From Sphingobium indicum BiD32 (lineage in GTDB: Bacteria; Pseudomonadota; Alphaproteobacteria; Sphingomonadales; Sphingomonadaceae), in the NCBI RefSeq assembly GCF_000382885.1, contig NZ_CAVK010000049.1, positions 1 to 38,066 of the forward strand: a stretch of 38,066 bases of DNA. Reading direction: 5' to 3'. The position numbers were made by a program, and so were the translations under genes. The notes under the pieces are model-generated. The model did no database searches. It had not been told where the DNA came from and saw only the letters and a program-made list of their open reading frames with translations. Shown piece by piece: positions 15,154-23,925 of the stretch (position 1 is the stretch's first letter; every line of letters begins with the position of its first letter).

Positions 15154-17355
15154 TTACGGCATCACCTCGAACACCAGCGCCGCGCCCTGGAAATCGCCCT
15201 TCAGCTTCATCCGTACGCCCTGTTCCATCCAATAGGCGCCGCTGGCATGTCCCGGCACGCCATCGGGCAGCGCTGCGCCGCCCAGCATCCGCACGGCGTA
15301 ACGGCGCGCCGGGTCCAGCCCTTGCACCCGTAACGCTTCCACATTGTCGCGGAACATCGAGCTGTGCAGCATCTGGAACAGCACCGCCTGTTTCTTGTCG
15401 GGCGCGACATAGACGGTCGCCGACGTCGCCGCACCGGCGCGGGGCGGGGCGATACGGTAGAGGTCGCCGCGCTGCACCGTCGCGCGGATATCCTTATAGG
15501 CGGCGATCCATTTGGTCGCGGTGGCGAAATCGGCCTGCTGCCAATGGTCCAGATTGGCACCCAGACCCAGACTGCCCTGCATCGCCGACAGGAATCGATA
15601 GTCCAGGCTGGTCTGGCGGCCATTGGCCCAGTTGGGGCTGTCGGTCACCCACGCCATCATGATCGACGGCGCATAGGCTTGGGTAAAGCCGTCCTGTATC
15701 GTCAACCGGTCGAACGGGTCGGTATTGTCCGACGTCCAGCTCTGGTCGGTCAGCGCCATGATGCCAAGGTCGATGCGACCGCCGCCACCCGAACAGCCCT
15801 CGATTTCCAGCCCCGGATGCCGCCGCCGCAGTTCCGCCAATATGTGATAGAGGTTGCGGACATAGGCCACCTGCACCCGCTGCTGGTCCTGAACCGGCAT
15901 TTGCGGCCAGCCTGCTTCGGTCCAGTTGCGGTTATAATCCCATTTCAGGAAGGCGATGTCATTGTCGCGCACCAGCCTGTCGAGCCAGTTCAGCAGATGA
16001 TCGCGCACGTCGGTGCGTGCGAGGTTCAGCAGCAACTGGTTGCGCCCCTCGGTGCGCGGACGGCCGGGGAAGGCCAGCACCCAGTCGGGATGGGCGCGGT
16101 AGAGGTCGGAATCGGGATTGACCATTTCCGGTTCGACCCACAGGCCGAAATCCATCCCCAGCGATTTGACCTTGTCGATCAGGGGTTTCAGGCCGTTGGG
16201 GAATTTGGTGCGATTGACTGTCCAGTCGCCCAGCCCCGCCTTGTCGTCATTGCGCGCGCCGAACCAGCCATCATCGACGACGAAGCGTTCGACCCCCAGC
16301 TTTGCCGCCTTTTCCGCCAGCGCCATCTGCCCGGCCTCGGTGACGTTGAAGGTGGTCGCCTCCCAGCTATTATAAAGCACCGGGCGGATTTTCGCCTTCG
16401 CCCCGCCGGGGATGATGCTGGCGCGCTGGAAGGCGTGGAAGCGGCGCGACGCATCGCCCATCCCCTTGGCCGCATAGCCAGCATAAAAGACCGGCGTTTC
16501 AAGCGTTTCGCCGGGCTTCAGGGACCAGCTGAAATCATAGGGATTATAGCCGCCGCTGATCCGCACCCGGCCCAGATTGTCTGCGCCCACCGACAGGCGG
16601 AAGGAGCCGGACCAGGCCAGCGCGCCATACCAGACCGGCCCGTCCGTCTCGCTGGTCTGGCCATCCTTGCCGATCGCGAACCAGGGCTGGTTGCCATGGC
16701 CGGTCGATCCGCGGCGGCTTTCCAGCACCGTCAGCGCCGGAGTGACCGGGGTGTCCACCTGCGACCATTCGGCACCATGACGCCCGGTCAGATAATGGAG
16801 GCGATAATCGTCGCCTACCGGCAGGGTGAAGGTCGCCGCCGCGATCTGGTCGATCCGCACCGGCCGGACGTCGCCATTGCGTAGGCTGGCTGATCGCGCG
16901 ATGACGCCGGTGTCCGGGTCGATCGTATAGCGCAGCGTGACGGTCAAGGCGCGGCTGATATCCGCCAGTTCGACGGTCAGCGTCTCGCCCGACACGCTAT
17001 GGCGCCGATATTTCAGCACCAGGTCGCGATTGCCGTCGGCGAACACCGCCTTGACCCCCGGCTCGCTCACCAGCCCCTCGCCCTGCCCGGCATATTCCTG
17101 CGGCGTGATCGATCCGGCGGGATCGAAGCCTGACAGTTCGCCCGGTGCCTTGGCCACCAGCGGCGCGGCTGCATCCAGCGCCGCGCCCCAGTAAAGCGGC
17201 TGGAGATAGCCCTTTTCATCCACCCCCATCGCATAGGTGACCCCGCCGCCGTCGAGCCGCAGCAGCTTGCCATCCGCGCTGGCGCTCACCTTGGCCAGCA
17301 GCGTAGCGGGAAGGGTCAAGCAAAGGATTGCCGTCAAGGCTGCCAACGACCGCAT
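15154..17355 (-). CDS. Exported GH36 alpha-galactosidase
   Basis: 733 aa with an AGGAGAG ribosome site and a Sec signal (residues 1-21, ending LLA|K). An N-terminal beta-sandwich (~25-310) is followed by the barrel (~320-640) with VDDGWFG (360-366), the nucleophile D473 in LKWDYNRNW and the acid/base D543 in TSDNTDPFDR; the 70-residue spacing equals that in characterised GH36 enzymes. EGCSGGGGRID is the typical substrate-binding loop. A short C-terminal beta domain ends the protein. It removes alpha-1,6-galactose from raffinose-family sugars or melibiose, here in the periplasm. It is the last gene of the GH68-ROK-GH36 operon, 22 nt after the kinase gene and 1 nt from the convergent oxygenase stop, leaving no room for a dedicated terminator. 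Confidence 0.93.
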   Translation of the reverse strand: MRSLAALTAILCLTLPATLLAKVSASADGKLLRLDGGGVTYAMGVDEKGYLQPLYWGAALDAAAPLVAKAPGELSGFDPAGSITPQEYAGQGEGLVSEPGVKAVFADGNRDLVLKYRRHSVSGETLTVELADISRALTVTLRYTIDPDTGVIARSASLRNGDVRPVRIDQIAAATFTLPVGDDYRLHYLTGRHGAEWSQVDTPVTPALTVLESRRGSTGHGNQPWFAIGKDGQTSETDGPVWYGALAWSGSFRLSVGADNLGRVRISGGYNPYDFSWSLKPGETLETPVFYAGYAAKGMGDASRRFHAFQRASIIPGGAKAKIRPVLYNSWEATTFNVTEAGQMALAEKAAKLGVERFVVDDGWFGARNDDKAGLGDWTVNRTKFPNGLKPLIDKVKSLGMDFGLWVEPEMVNPDSDLYRAHPDWVLAFPGRPRTEGRNQLLLNLARTDVRDHLLNWLDRLVRDNDIAFLKWDYNRNWTEAGWPQMPVQDQQRVQVAYVRNLYHILAELRRRHPGLEIEGCSGGGGRIDLGIMALTDQSWTSDNTDPFDRLTIQDGFTQAYAPSIMMAWVTDSPNWANGRQTSLDYRFLSAMQGSLGLGANLDHWQQADFATATKWIAAYKDIRATVQRGDLYRIAPPRAGAATSATVYVAPDKKQAVLFQMLHSSMFRDNVEALRVQGLDPARRYAVRMLGGAALPDGVPGHASGAYWMEQGVRMKLKGDFQGAALVFEVMP

Positions 17356-17377
17356 TTTTCGCTCTCCTATGTCTAAC

Positions 17378-18286
17378 TCACTGTCGGTTTATCATGTCCA
17401 TCGCCAGCGCCACAGCGCCCAGCGGCCCGGCCTGGTCGCCCAGCGCCGGCGTCCGAACGATCGTCGCGACGCTGGCGGCATCGACAAAGGGCAGGTAACC
17501 GCCCAGCTGCGCCACGACCTTCGCCCGCACCCGGTCGAGCAGGTCGGCCCGGCCCATGCCTACGCCGCCGCCGATCAGCACTTGCCGCGCCGCCGTGGTC
17601 AGCAGGATCGTGCCGACCAGTTGCGCGATGTCATGCGCGACATCGTCCCAGCGAGGATCGTCCGGTGCAATTTGGTCTCCCGCCACGCCAAAGCGCGCCG
17701 CCAGCGCCGGGCCGCTCACCAGCCCCTCGATACAGTCGCCATGAAAGGGGCAGGCGCCCGCAAAAGCGTCGCCCGGCGCCCGGCGGATCAAGATGTGCCC
17801 CAGTTCCGGGTGCATCGCGCCATGCAGCGGCCGATCGTTCAGTGCAAAGCCGCCGCCCAGCCCCGTGCCGATCGTCAGGTAGCAGAGGCAATCGGACGGC
17901 GCGTCCCCCTCCGCCCCCGCGCCCCAGCGCGCTTCGGCCAACGCCGCGCCATTGACGTCGGTGTCGATCGCAGCCGGGCAGGGCAGGGCAGCGCTCAGCA
18001 CGCCGTAAATATCTGCGCCGGTCCAGCCGTGCTTGGGGGTCGGCAGCATATGGCCGAAATCAGGGGCGCTCTGGTCCAGCCGCAGCGGACCGAACGAAGC
18101 TATGCCCAGCGCCGCGAATGGTTCCTGTGCATGCCAGCGGGACAGCAACGCCACCCCCGCGCCCAGCGTCTCGGTCGGGCTGGTGGTCGGGATCGTCACC
18201 TGCTCGACAATCTCCCGCCCCCGCGCCCGCAGCACGACCATCTTGGTGCCGCCCAGCTCGACGCCTGCAACCAGCGGCCCGTTCAT
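17378..18286 (-). CDS. ROK-family fructokinase
   Basis: 302 aa, cytoplasmic. The ATP-binding motif GVELGGTK is at residues 8-15. The sugar-binding and zinc region reads HPELGHILI followed by CPFHGDCIEGLVSGPA, the Cys/His pattern of bacterial fructokinases such as Bacillus GmuE; the second glycine-rich phosphate motif is TIGTGLGGG. Reaction: ATP + D-fructose to fructose 6-phosphate. The start codon overlaps the stop of the upstream GH68 gene by 4 nt (ATGA), so translation is coupled. Pairing with a sucrase supports fructose as substrate over glucose or mannose, although ROK kinases can be promiscuous. Confidence 0.9.
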   Translation of the reverse strand: MNGPLVAGVELGGTKMVVLRARGREIVEQVTIPTTSPTETLGAGVALLSRWHAQEPFAALGIASFGPLRLDQSAPDFGHMLPTPKHGWTGADIYGVLSAALPCPAAIDTDVNGAALAEARWGAGAEGDAPSDCLCYLTIGTGLGGGFALNDRPLHGAMHPELGHILIRRAPGDAFAGACPFHGDCIEGLVSGPALAARFGVAGDQIAPDDPRWDDVAHDIAQLVGTILLTTAARQVLIGGGVGMGRADLLDRVRAKVVAQLGGYLPFVDAASVATIVRTPALGDQAGPLGAVALAMDMINRQ

Positions 18287-19368
18287 GCCGTGACTCCGGC
18301 GCGGTCACCATCCAGCCACAGGCGCAGAAAGGGGGCAAAGGTGCCGCCAAAGCGGCGTTCGTCGCCATCCCCCCAATTGTCGATGAAGCTGGTGACCGAC
18401 AGGTCTGGCAAGACCATCCAGCTATAGCTTTGCGCCGGGGCAGTGGCGGGGTTGGCGAACACCAGCCCGCTGCCGTTGACCGGTCGCCAGGGACCGCTCA
18501 CCGCCGGGGCGACCATGGCATATAGACCGGTGGGACCGGTTGGGCCGTCGGGATTGAACACATGCCGCTGGGTCGACCAGAAGAGGTAATAGCTTCCCTC
18601 GTAAACGACCATATGCGGCCGTTCCAGCTCATTGTTCAGGCCATCGGCGGACAGCAGCGGCGGAGCGATCACCCAGTCATCGGGGGTCGCCGGATCGGCG
18701 CTGGCCATGCCGACCACGCCATTATAGGCGCTGGTCGATCCGGCCCGCGACGCGGCGAAGAACAGATAAGGACGGCCATCGGCGGGATCGCGAAACCAGG
18801 CGGGATCGCGGAACGCCTTGATCGTGCCGATTCCACCGCCTTCGCGGGTCGACATATAATGGTCCGGGTCGATCGTGACGATTTCGCGCAGATCCTGCCA
18901 TCCCGTCAGCCCGCCCGCCTCGCTCAGCCGGGCACGGGCGCTGAACATCCTCTGCTCGAAACTCGGCGCGGCTTCGCCCCGGCGACCCGCAGCAGTGAAG
19001 TAGAGGATCACATCGTCGCTGGCCTCATCCCATATCGCCGAGCCGGACCATTCGCGGCTTCCGGGCGAAAAGCCATCGGGCATGGCCGGGCCAACATGCG
19101 ACCAGCGATCGCCCCGATAATGGAACAGATGGATTCTTGCACGACCATGGCGTTCATCCGGGTCAGCAAAATGCGGGGCGGCGAGCGCCATCCATAGCTG
19201 CGCGCCATTGGCCAGTTCGATCGGCGCGCCGTCGCGCTGCTGCACCGGCCATGCGTCCCAAATGTCGAGATTGTCGGCAACGGGACGGACATCATGTGCG
19301 CCGATTATCGGCGCGGTCGGCGCGTCGGGCGCAATGGCGGCGACATGCGCTGCGGTCCAGCTGCTCAT
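18283..19368 (-). CDS. GH68-family sucrase (levansucrase/beta-fructofuranosidase-like), no signal peptide
   Basis: 361 aa. The three GH68 acids are recognisable: D38 in IWDAWPVQ (nucleophile), D188 in AFRDPAWF (transition-state stabiliser) and E249 in NNELERPHMV (acid/base); EWSGSA at 106-111 is another GH68 motif. At 361 residues it is shorter than secreted levansucrases (usually above 400) and lacks any signal peptide, so it should act in the cytoplasm, most likely cleaving sucrose to glucose and fructose rather than making levan. It is the first gene of a leftward operon and overlaps the fructokinase gene by 4 nt. A LacI-type palindrome lies 167 nt upstream, and a hairpin (arms 19397-19406 and 19427-19436) sits in the leader. 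Confidence 0.87.
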   Translation of the reverse strand: MSSWTAAHVAAIAPDAPTAPIIGAHDVRPVADNLDIWDAWPVQQRDGAPIELANGAQLWMALAAPHFADPDERHGRARIHLFHYRGDRWSHVGPAMPDGFSPGSREWSGSAIWDEASDDVILYFTAAGRRGEAAPSFEQRMFSARARLSEAGGLTGWQDLREIVTIDPDHYMSTREGGGIGTIKAFRDPAWFRDPADGRPYLFFAASRAGSTSAYNGVVGMASADPATPDDWVIAPPLLSADGLNNELERPHMVVYEGSYYLFWSTQRHVFNPDGPTGPTGLYAMVAPAVSGPWRPVNGSGLVFANPATAPAQSYSWMVLPDLSVTSFIDNWGDGDERRFGGTFAPFLRLWLDGDRAGVTA

Positions 19369-19534
19369 TTGCTCAGGCTTCCTCTCAGGGCGAGAAGGAA
19401 GACGCCCTCAAGCGTGCAGTCCTGCCGGCGCCTTCCTCCCCAATTTCAGCCAGATGGGCATCTGACCGAAATGCTCTTTTGGACCCTGACCTGTCGAAAG
19501 GTGTCGGGCCGTCAAGGAGGCATACAGCGATTAG

Positions 19535-19546
19535 GCAAACGTTTGC
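19535..19546. promoter_or_regulatory. LacI-family operator upstream of the GH68-fructokinase-GH36 operon
   Basis: Perfect palindrome GCAAACGTTTGC, identical to the one before the receptor gene 6 kb away. On the leftward strand it overlaps a TTGCAA that could be part of a -35 element, so repression by occlusion is plausible. It also lies 23 nt past the stop of the small membrane protein gene. Confidence 0.8.
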
Positions 19547-19568
19547 AAGAAGAAAATCGAGAAGCAGA

Positions 19569-19853
19569 TCAGGCGCGCTTCCCCGACGCGCGCGTGGATG
19601 CGTCGCGACGGGTCCAGCGCGGCGCGACCCGCACCGGTTTCCACAGATCCGGTCCCAGCAAAAGCAGCGCCATACCCAGGCTGGCACTGAGAAAGGCGGT
19701 GGCGGCGACCGCGAATTGCGCCAGCGTGACGCCTGCCGACCGATCGACCAGCAGGTGCAGCAGCCGCCCCTGCGGGCCAAGGCTGGCGATCAGGCCAAGG
19801 CCGAGCAGGCGCAGGCCGATCCGCGCGGCGGGATGGGGATGCCAATGTGACAT
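19569..19853 (-). CDS. Small two-helix membrane protein of unknown function
   Basis: 94 aa from the ATG at 19853, with GAGG about 10 nt upstream; the open frame extends 48 nt further upstream without a better start. Two hydrophobic segments are seen, about residues 10-35 (GLRLLGLGLIASLG, then LLHLLVD) and 43-68 (FAVAATAFLSASLGMALLLLG), joined by a short polar loop. The C-terminus is basic (VRVAPRWTRR). I do not recognise a family. It lies alone between the divergent kup gene and the GH68 operator, reading toward the latter. Codon use looks like that of its neighbours. Confidence 0.6.
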   Translation of the reverse strand: MSHWHPHPAARIGLRLLGLGLIASLGPQGRLLHLLVDRSAGVTLAQFAVAATAFLSASLGMALLLLGPDLWKPVRVAPRWTRRDASTRASGKRA

Positions 19854-20032
19854 GAAAACCAGCCTCTGCAATGTCGAACAGGAGGCATCCCATCTATCCA
19901 TGACCGCATAGCAAAACGAGAGCGGGAACGGGTAGGCCGCGTTGAAATAGCGTAGGAATTGGCAGGCGCGGTTAAGCTATGGCGCAAAATCATATGCAGA
20001 TACTATGCCGAAGCGCCGTTCGTGCCATGGAG

Positions 20033-20070
20033 ATCGAATGGTGTTCCATGTCATGTCGGCCCCATTCGAT
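20033..20070 (+). promoter_or_regulatory. Hairpin in the kup leader
   Basis: Perfect 9-nt arms ATCGAATGG and CCATTCGAT are separated by 20 nt and end 19 nt before the chosen kup start. Nested, shifted arms GTTCCAT and ATGGAAC (20043-20049, 20069-20075) could form an alternative fold. It could affect kup translation; no known riboswitch class is recognised. Confidence 0.4.
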
Positions 20071-20089
20071 GGAACAGGGACATAGGACG

Positions 20090-22003
20090 ATGCAATCGCA
20101 AGCGGACGGGATATTGGCCGAGGCAGCATCGGCCGAACATAGTGGGCCGCAGGCTGGCCTGCCCACGCTGGCGCTGGGCGCGCTGGGCGTGGTGTTCGGT
20201 GATATCGGCACGTCGCCGCTCTATGCGCTCAAGGAAAGTTTCGTCGGCCATCATCCGCTCACGGTCGATCCTCTGCATATCTATGGCGTCCTGTCACTGA
20301 TCTTCTGGACGATGATGCTGGTCGTCACGGTCAAATATGTGTTCATCGTCATGCGCGCCGACAATCATGGCGAAGGCGGCAGCATGGCGCTGCTCGCGCT
20401 GATCGGGCGGCGCATGGGGGAGACGCGCTGGACCCCGGCGATTGCGATGCTGGGCGTGCTGGCGACCGCGCTTTTCTATGGCGATGCGATCATCACCCCG
20501 GCCATTTCGGTGCTGTCGGCGGTGGAGGGGCTGACGGTGGTGCAGGCCAGCCTGACCCCGCTGGTGTTGCCTGTCGCTATCCTGATCCTGATCGGCCTGT
20601 TCCTGATCCAGCGTCACGGCACCGCGAAGGTCGGTGCGCTGTTCGGGCCTGTGATGGTCGTCTATTTCCTGGTGCTGGCCGTGCTGGGCATCACCAATTT
20701 ATGGCGGCACCCGGAGATTATCGGGATCGTCAATCCGCTCTATGCCGTGCATTTTTTCGCGCTCGATCCGCACCTTGCGTTCCTGGCGCTCGGATCGGTG
20801 GTGCTGGCGGTGACCGGGGCCGAAGCGCTCTATGCCGATATGGGCCATTTCGGGCGCAGGGCGATCAGCCTTGCCTGGCTCTATGCCGCCCTGCCTTGCC
20901 TGCTGCTCAACTATATGGGGCAGGGCGCGCTGATGCTGGACGATCCCGCAACGGCGGCCAACCCCTTCTTCCTGATGGCGCCGGAATGGGCGCGACTGCC
21001 GCTGGTGATCCTGGCCACGCTGGCTACGATCATCGCCAGCCAGGCGGTGATTTCCGGGGCATTTTCAGTGACGCAGCAGGCGGTGCAACTGGGCTTCCTG
21101 CCGCGCCTGCGAATCCTGCACACCAGTGCCAGTGCGGCGGGGCAAATCTACCTGCCGCTGGTCAACCGCGTGTTGCTGATCCTCGTCATCCTGCTGGTGC
21201 TGGGCTTTGGCAGCTCGACCAATCTGGCCGCCGCCTATGGCATCGCCGTGACCGGCACGATGGTCATCACCACCGCCATGATGGGGGTGCTGACGTTCGC
21301 CGTATGGCGCTGGCATCCGCTGCTGGCGGGCGGCATCACCGGCCTGTTCCTGGTCATTGACGGCCTCTATTTTGCGTCCAACGCGACCAAGATACCCGAT
21401 GGGGGCTGGTTCCCGCTATTGGTCGCGGCTGTCGCCTTCCTGATCCTGACGACCTGGGCCACCGGGCGGCGGATCATGCGGGAGCGCCTTCGCGACGGGG
21501 CGATGGAGCTGGACCTGTTCATCCGCTCTACGCGCGAATCGCTGCCGCGAGTGCCGGGCACGGCGATCTTCCTGTCCTCCACGCCCGAAGGCGTGCCGCC
21601 GGCTTTGCTTCACAATGTGAAGCACAACCGTATCCTGCATGAACGCAACATCATCCTGACGGTACGCACACTTGGCGTGCCGCATCTGCCGCTCGATGGC
21701 CGGGTACAGGTGGCGGATCATGGCGACGGCTTTTACCGCCTGATCCTGCGCCATGGCTTCATGGAAGAGGTTGATATTCCAGCCTCGCTCAAGACGGTCA
21801 GCGACTGCGGCGGGCCGATCCGGGTGGCTGACAGCAGCTATTTCCTCAGCCGCCAGACGCTGATCGCATCGCAGCGGCCCGGCATGGCGATCTGGCGGGA
21901 AAAACTGTTCGCCTGGATGATCCGCAACGCGGAAAGCCCGATGGATTTCTTCAAGCTGCCGACCAACCGCATCGTCGAACTGGGTTCGCAGGTGGAGATT
22001 TGA
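20090..22003 (+). CDS. kup: Kup-type low-affinity potassium:H+ symporter
   Basis: 637 aa from the ATG at 20090, which has AGGA close upstream and gives a length near the family norm (E. coli Kup 622); the open frame begins at 19979 but the extra residues are not Kup-like. The N-terminus has the signature GALGVVFGDIGTSPLYALKE, then MRADNHGEGG, YGDAIITPAISVLSAVEGL and SQAVISGAFSVTQQAVQLG. About 12 membrane helices span residues ~25-460, followed by a cytoplasmic C-terminal domain (~470-637). It imports potassium with protons. It stands alone upstream of the ABC-F gene (52 nt gap) and may be co-transcribed with it. Confidence 0.95.
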   Translation: MQSQADGILAEAASAEHSGPQAGLPTLALGALGVVFGDIGTSPLYALKESFVGHHPLTVDPLHIYGVLSLIFWTMMLVVTVKYVFIVMRADNHGEGGSMALLALIGRRMGETRWTPAIAMLGVLATALFYGDAIITPAISVLSAVEGLTVVQASLTPLVLPVAILILIGLFLIQRHGTAKVGALFGPVMVVYFLVLAVLGITNLWRHPEIIGIVNPLYAVHFFALDPHLAFLALGSVVLAVTGAEALYADMGHFGRRAISLAWLYAALPCLLLNYMGQGALMLDDPATAANPFFLMAPEWARLPLVILATLATIIASQAVISGAFSVTQQAVQLGFLPRLRILHTSASAAGQIYLPLVNRVLLILVILLVLGFGSSTNLAAAYGIAVTGTMVITTAMMGVLTFAVWRWHPLLAGGITGLFLVIDGLYFASNATKIPDGGWFPLLVAAVAFLILTTWATGRRIMRERLRDGAMELDLFIRSTRESLPRVPGTAIFLSSTPEGVPPALLHNVKHNRILHERNIILTVRTLGVPHLPLDGRVQVADHGDGFYRLILRHGFMEEVDIPASLKTVSDCGGPIRVADSSYFLSRQTLIASQRPGMAIWREKLFAWMIRNAESPMDFFKLPTNRIVELGSQVEI

Positions 22004-22055
22004 GATAGGGGCGCAACCCTCTTCCCTGCGCGCGGCTTCCTGCTAAAGCGCGCCC

Positions 22056-23921
22056 ATGCTCAATCTTAACGGTATCACCGTGCGCCTTGGTGGCCGCATC
22101 ATCCTCGACCGCGCCAGCGCGGCGCTTCCCCCGCGCAGCCGCGTCGGCCTGATCGGCCGCAACGGCGCGGGCAAGTCCACGCTGATGAAGGTCATGATCG
22201 GCCAGCTCGACCCGGACGATGGCAGTTGCGACATGCCGCGCGACACGCGGCTGGGCTATATCGCGCAGGAAGCCCCCAGCGGCACGGCGACTCCGTTCGA
22301 GACGGTGCTGGAGGCGGACAAAGAACGTGCCGCGCTGATGGCGGAGGCGGAACATACGCATGATCCCGATCGCCTGGGCCATATCTACGAGCGGCTGACG
22401 ACGATCGACGCCTACACCGCCCCAGCCCGCGCGGCGCGCATCCTGGTGGGACTTGGCTTTGACGAGGAAATGCAGGGCCGCCCGCTCGACAGCTATTCGG
22501 GCGGCTGGAAGATGCGCGTGGCGCTGGCCTCGCTGCTCTTCTCCAATCCCGACCTTTTGCTGCTCGACGAACCCTCGAACCATCTCGACCTTGAAGCGAC
22601 GATGTGGCTGGAGAATTTCCTCAAAGCCTATCGCGGCACCGTGGTCGTCATCAGCCATGAGCGCGACCTGCTCAACAATGTCGTCGATTACATCCTCCAT
22701 CTGGAGGGCGGCAAGGTCACCCTCTATCCCGGCGGCTATGATGCGTTCGAGCGGCAGCGGGCCGAGCGCCTGGCCCAGCTCGAATCGGCGCGGGTCAAGC
22801 AACAGGCCGAGCGCGAGAAGTTGCAGGACTATGTCGCGCGCAATTCTGCCCGCGCATCGACTGCGAAGCAGGCCCAGTCGCGCGCCAAGGCGCTGGCGCG
22901 GATGCAGCCGATCGCCGCCTCGATCGAAGATCCGACACTGGCGTTCAGTTTTCCCAGCCCGCCCGAACTGCGCCCGCCGCTCATCACCATGGACATGGCG
23001 GCGGTCGGCTATGGCGACACGCCGATCCTGCGTCGGGTCAATCTGCGCATCGACCCGGACGACCGCCTGGCGCTGCTGGGCCGCAACGGCAACGGCAAGA
23101 CGACGCTGGCCCGCCTGATCGCGGCGCAACTCGCGCCGATGGAAGGGCAGATGCAAAGTTCGGCCAAGATGCAGGTCGGCTATTTCACCCAATATCAGGT
23201 CGAGGAACTGGACGTCACCGACACGCCGCTGGAACATATGACCCGCGTGATGAAGGGCGCGACGCCCGGCGCGGTGCGCGCGCAACTCGGGCGCTTTGGC
23301 TTTTCGGGCGAACGGGCGATCCAGAAAGTCGGGAGCATGTCGGGCGGCGAGCGGGCGCGGCTGGCGCTGGCGCTCATCACCCGCGACGCGCCGCATCTGC
23401 TGATCCTCGACGAACCGACCAACCATCTGGACGTCGACAGCCGTGAGGCGCTGGTGCAGGCGCTCAACGATTATAATGGCGCGGTGGTGATTGTCAGCCA
23501 TGACCGGCACATGATCGAGCTGGTCGCCGACCGGCTGGTGCTGGTCGATGGCGGCACGGCCCAGCCGTTCGATGGCAGCCTGGAGGATTATACCGACATC
23601 GTCCTGCGCAAGGCGGACGGCAACAGCAGCGGCGACGCGCCCAAGGTCGATCGCAAGGCCGACAAGAAGGCGGCGGCTGAATGGCGCGAAAAGCAGAAAA
23701 CGCTCAAGAACGCGGTCTCGCGCGCCGAAAAGGAGATGGCTGCGCTGATCGCAGAGCGCAAGCGGATCGATGCCGTGCTGTTCGATCCCAAGGCCGCGAC
23801 CGGAGCGGAAGCGAAGATGACCACCAGCGAATTGATGGTGAAGCGCGCGGGCGTGGAAAAGAAGCTGGAAGCGGCTGAGGAAATCTGGATGGAAGCGGGC
23901 GCGGCGCTGGAGGCTGGTTAA
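22056..23921 (+). CDS. ABC-F family ATPase (YheS/Uup-like), ribosome-associated
   Basis: 621 aa, soluble, two ABC cassettes and no membrane segments. Cassette 1: Walker A GRNGAGKST (34-42), signature YSGGWKMRVALA and Walker B LLLLDEPSNHLD. Cassette 2: GRNGNGKTT, MSGGERARLALA and LLILDEPTNHLD. The SGGWxMR form of the first signature is typical of YheS-type ABC-F proteins. A linker of ~240-310 rich in charged residues (QQAEREKLQDYVARN) corresponds to the P-site tRNA interaction motif, and a Lys/Glu-rich coiled coil closes the protein (~540-615). Family role: ATP-dependent rescue or tuning of translating ribosomes at the E site. It converges on the CHAT gene with a 4-nt gap. Confidence 0.93.
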   Translation: MLNLNGITVRLGGRIILDRASAALPPRSRVGLIGRNGAGKSTLMKVMIGQLDPDDGSCDMPRDTRLGYIAQEAPSGTATPFETVLEADKERAALMAEAEHTHDPDRLGHIYERLTTIDAYTAPARAARILVGLGFDEEMQGRPLDSYSGGWKMRVALASLLFSNPDLLLLDEPSNHLDLEATMWLENFLKAYRGTVVVISHERDLLNNVVDYILHLEGGKVTLYPGGYDAFERQRAERLAQLESARVKQQAEREKLQDYVARNSARASTAKQAQSRAKALARMQPIAASIEDPTLAFSFPSPPELRPPLITMDMAAVGYGDTPILRRVNLRIDPDDRLALLGRNGNGKTTLARLIAAQLAPMEGQMQSSAKMQVGYFTQYQVEELDVTDTPLEHMTRVMKGATPGAVRAQLGRFGFSGERAIQKVGSMSGGERARLALALITRDAPHLLILDEPTNHLDVDSREALVQALNDYNGAVVIVSHDRHMIELVADRLVLVDGGTAQPFDGSLEDYTDIVLRKADGNSSGDAPKVDRKADKKAAAEWREKQKTLKNAVSRAEKEMAALIAERKRIDAVLFDPKAATGAEAKMTTSELMVKRAGVEKKLEAAEEIWMEAGAALEAG

Positions 23922-23925
23922 GCTG

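Noticed and set aside
19397..19436. Hairpin in the GH68 leader as a regulatory attenuator
   Set aside because: Ten-nt arms with one mismatch and a 20-nt loop, no T-tract and no leader peptide; too weak to call.
20033..20089. Possible c-di-AMP (ydaO-type) riboswitch before kup
   Set aside because: Only a short hairpin is present; the long multi-helix architecture of that class is absent.
21951..23510. Leftward open frame of 519 codons opposite the ABC-F gene
   Set aside because: Composition is typical of an antisense frame; the ABC-F product on the other strand has all Walker and signature motifs.
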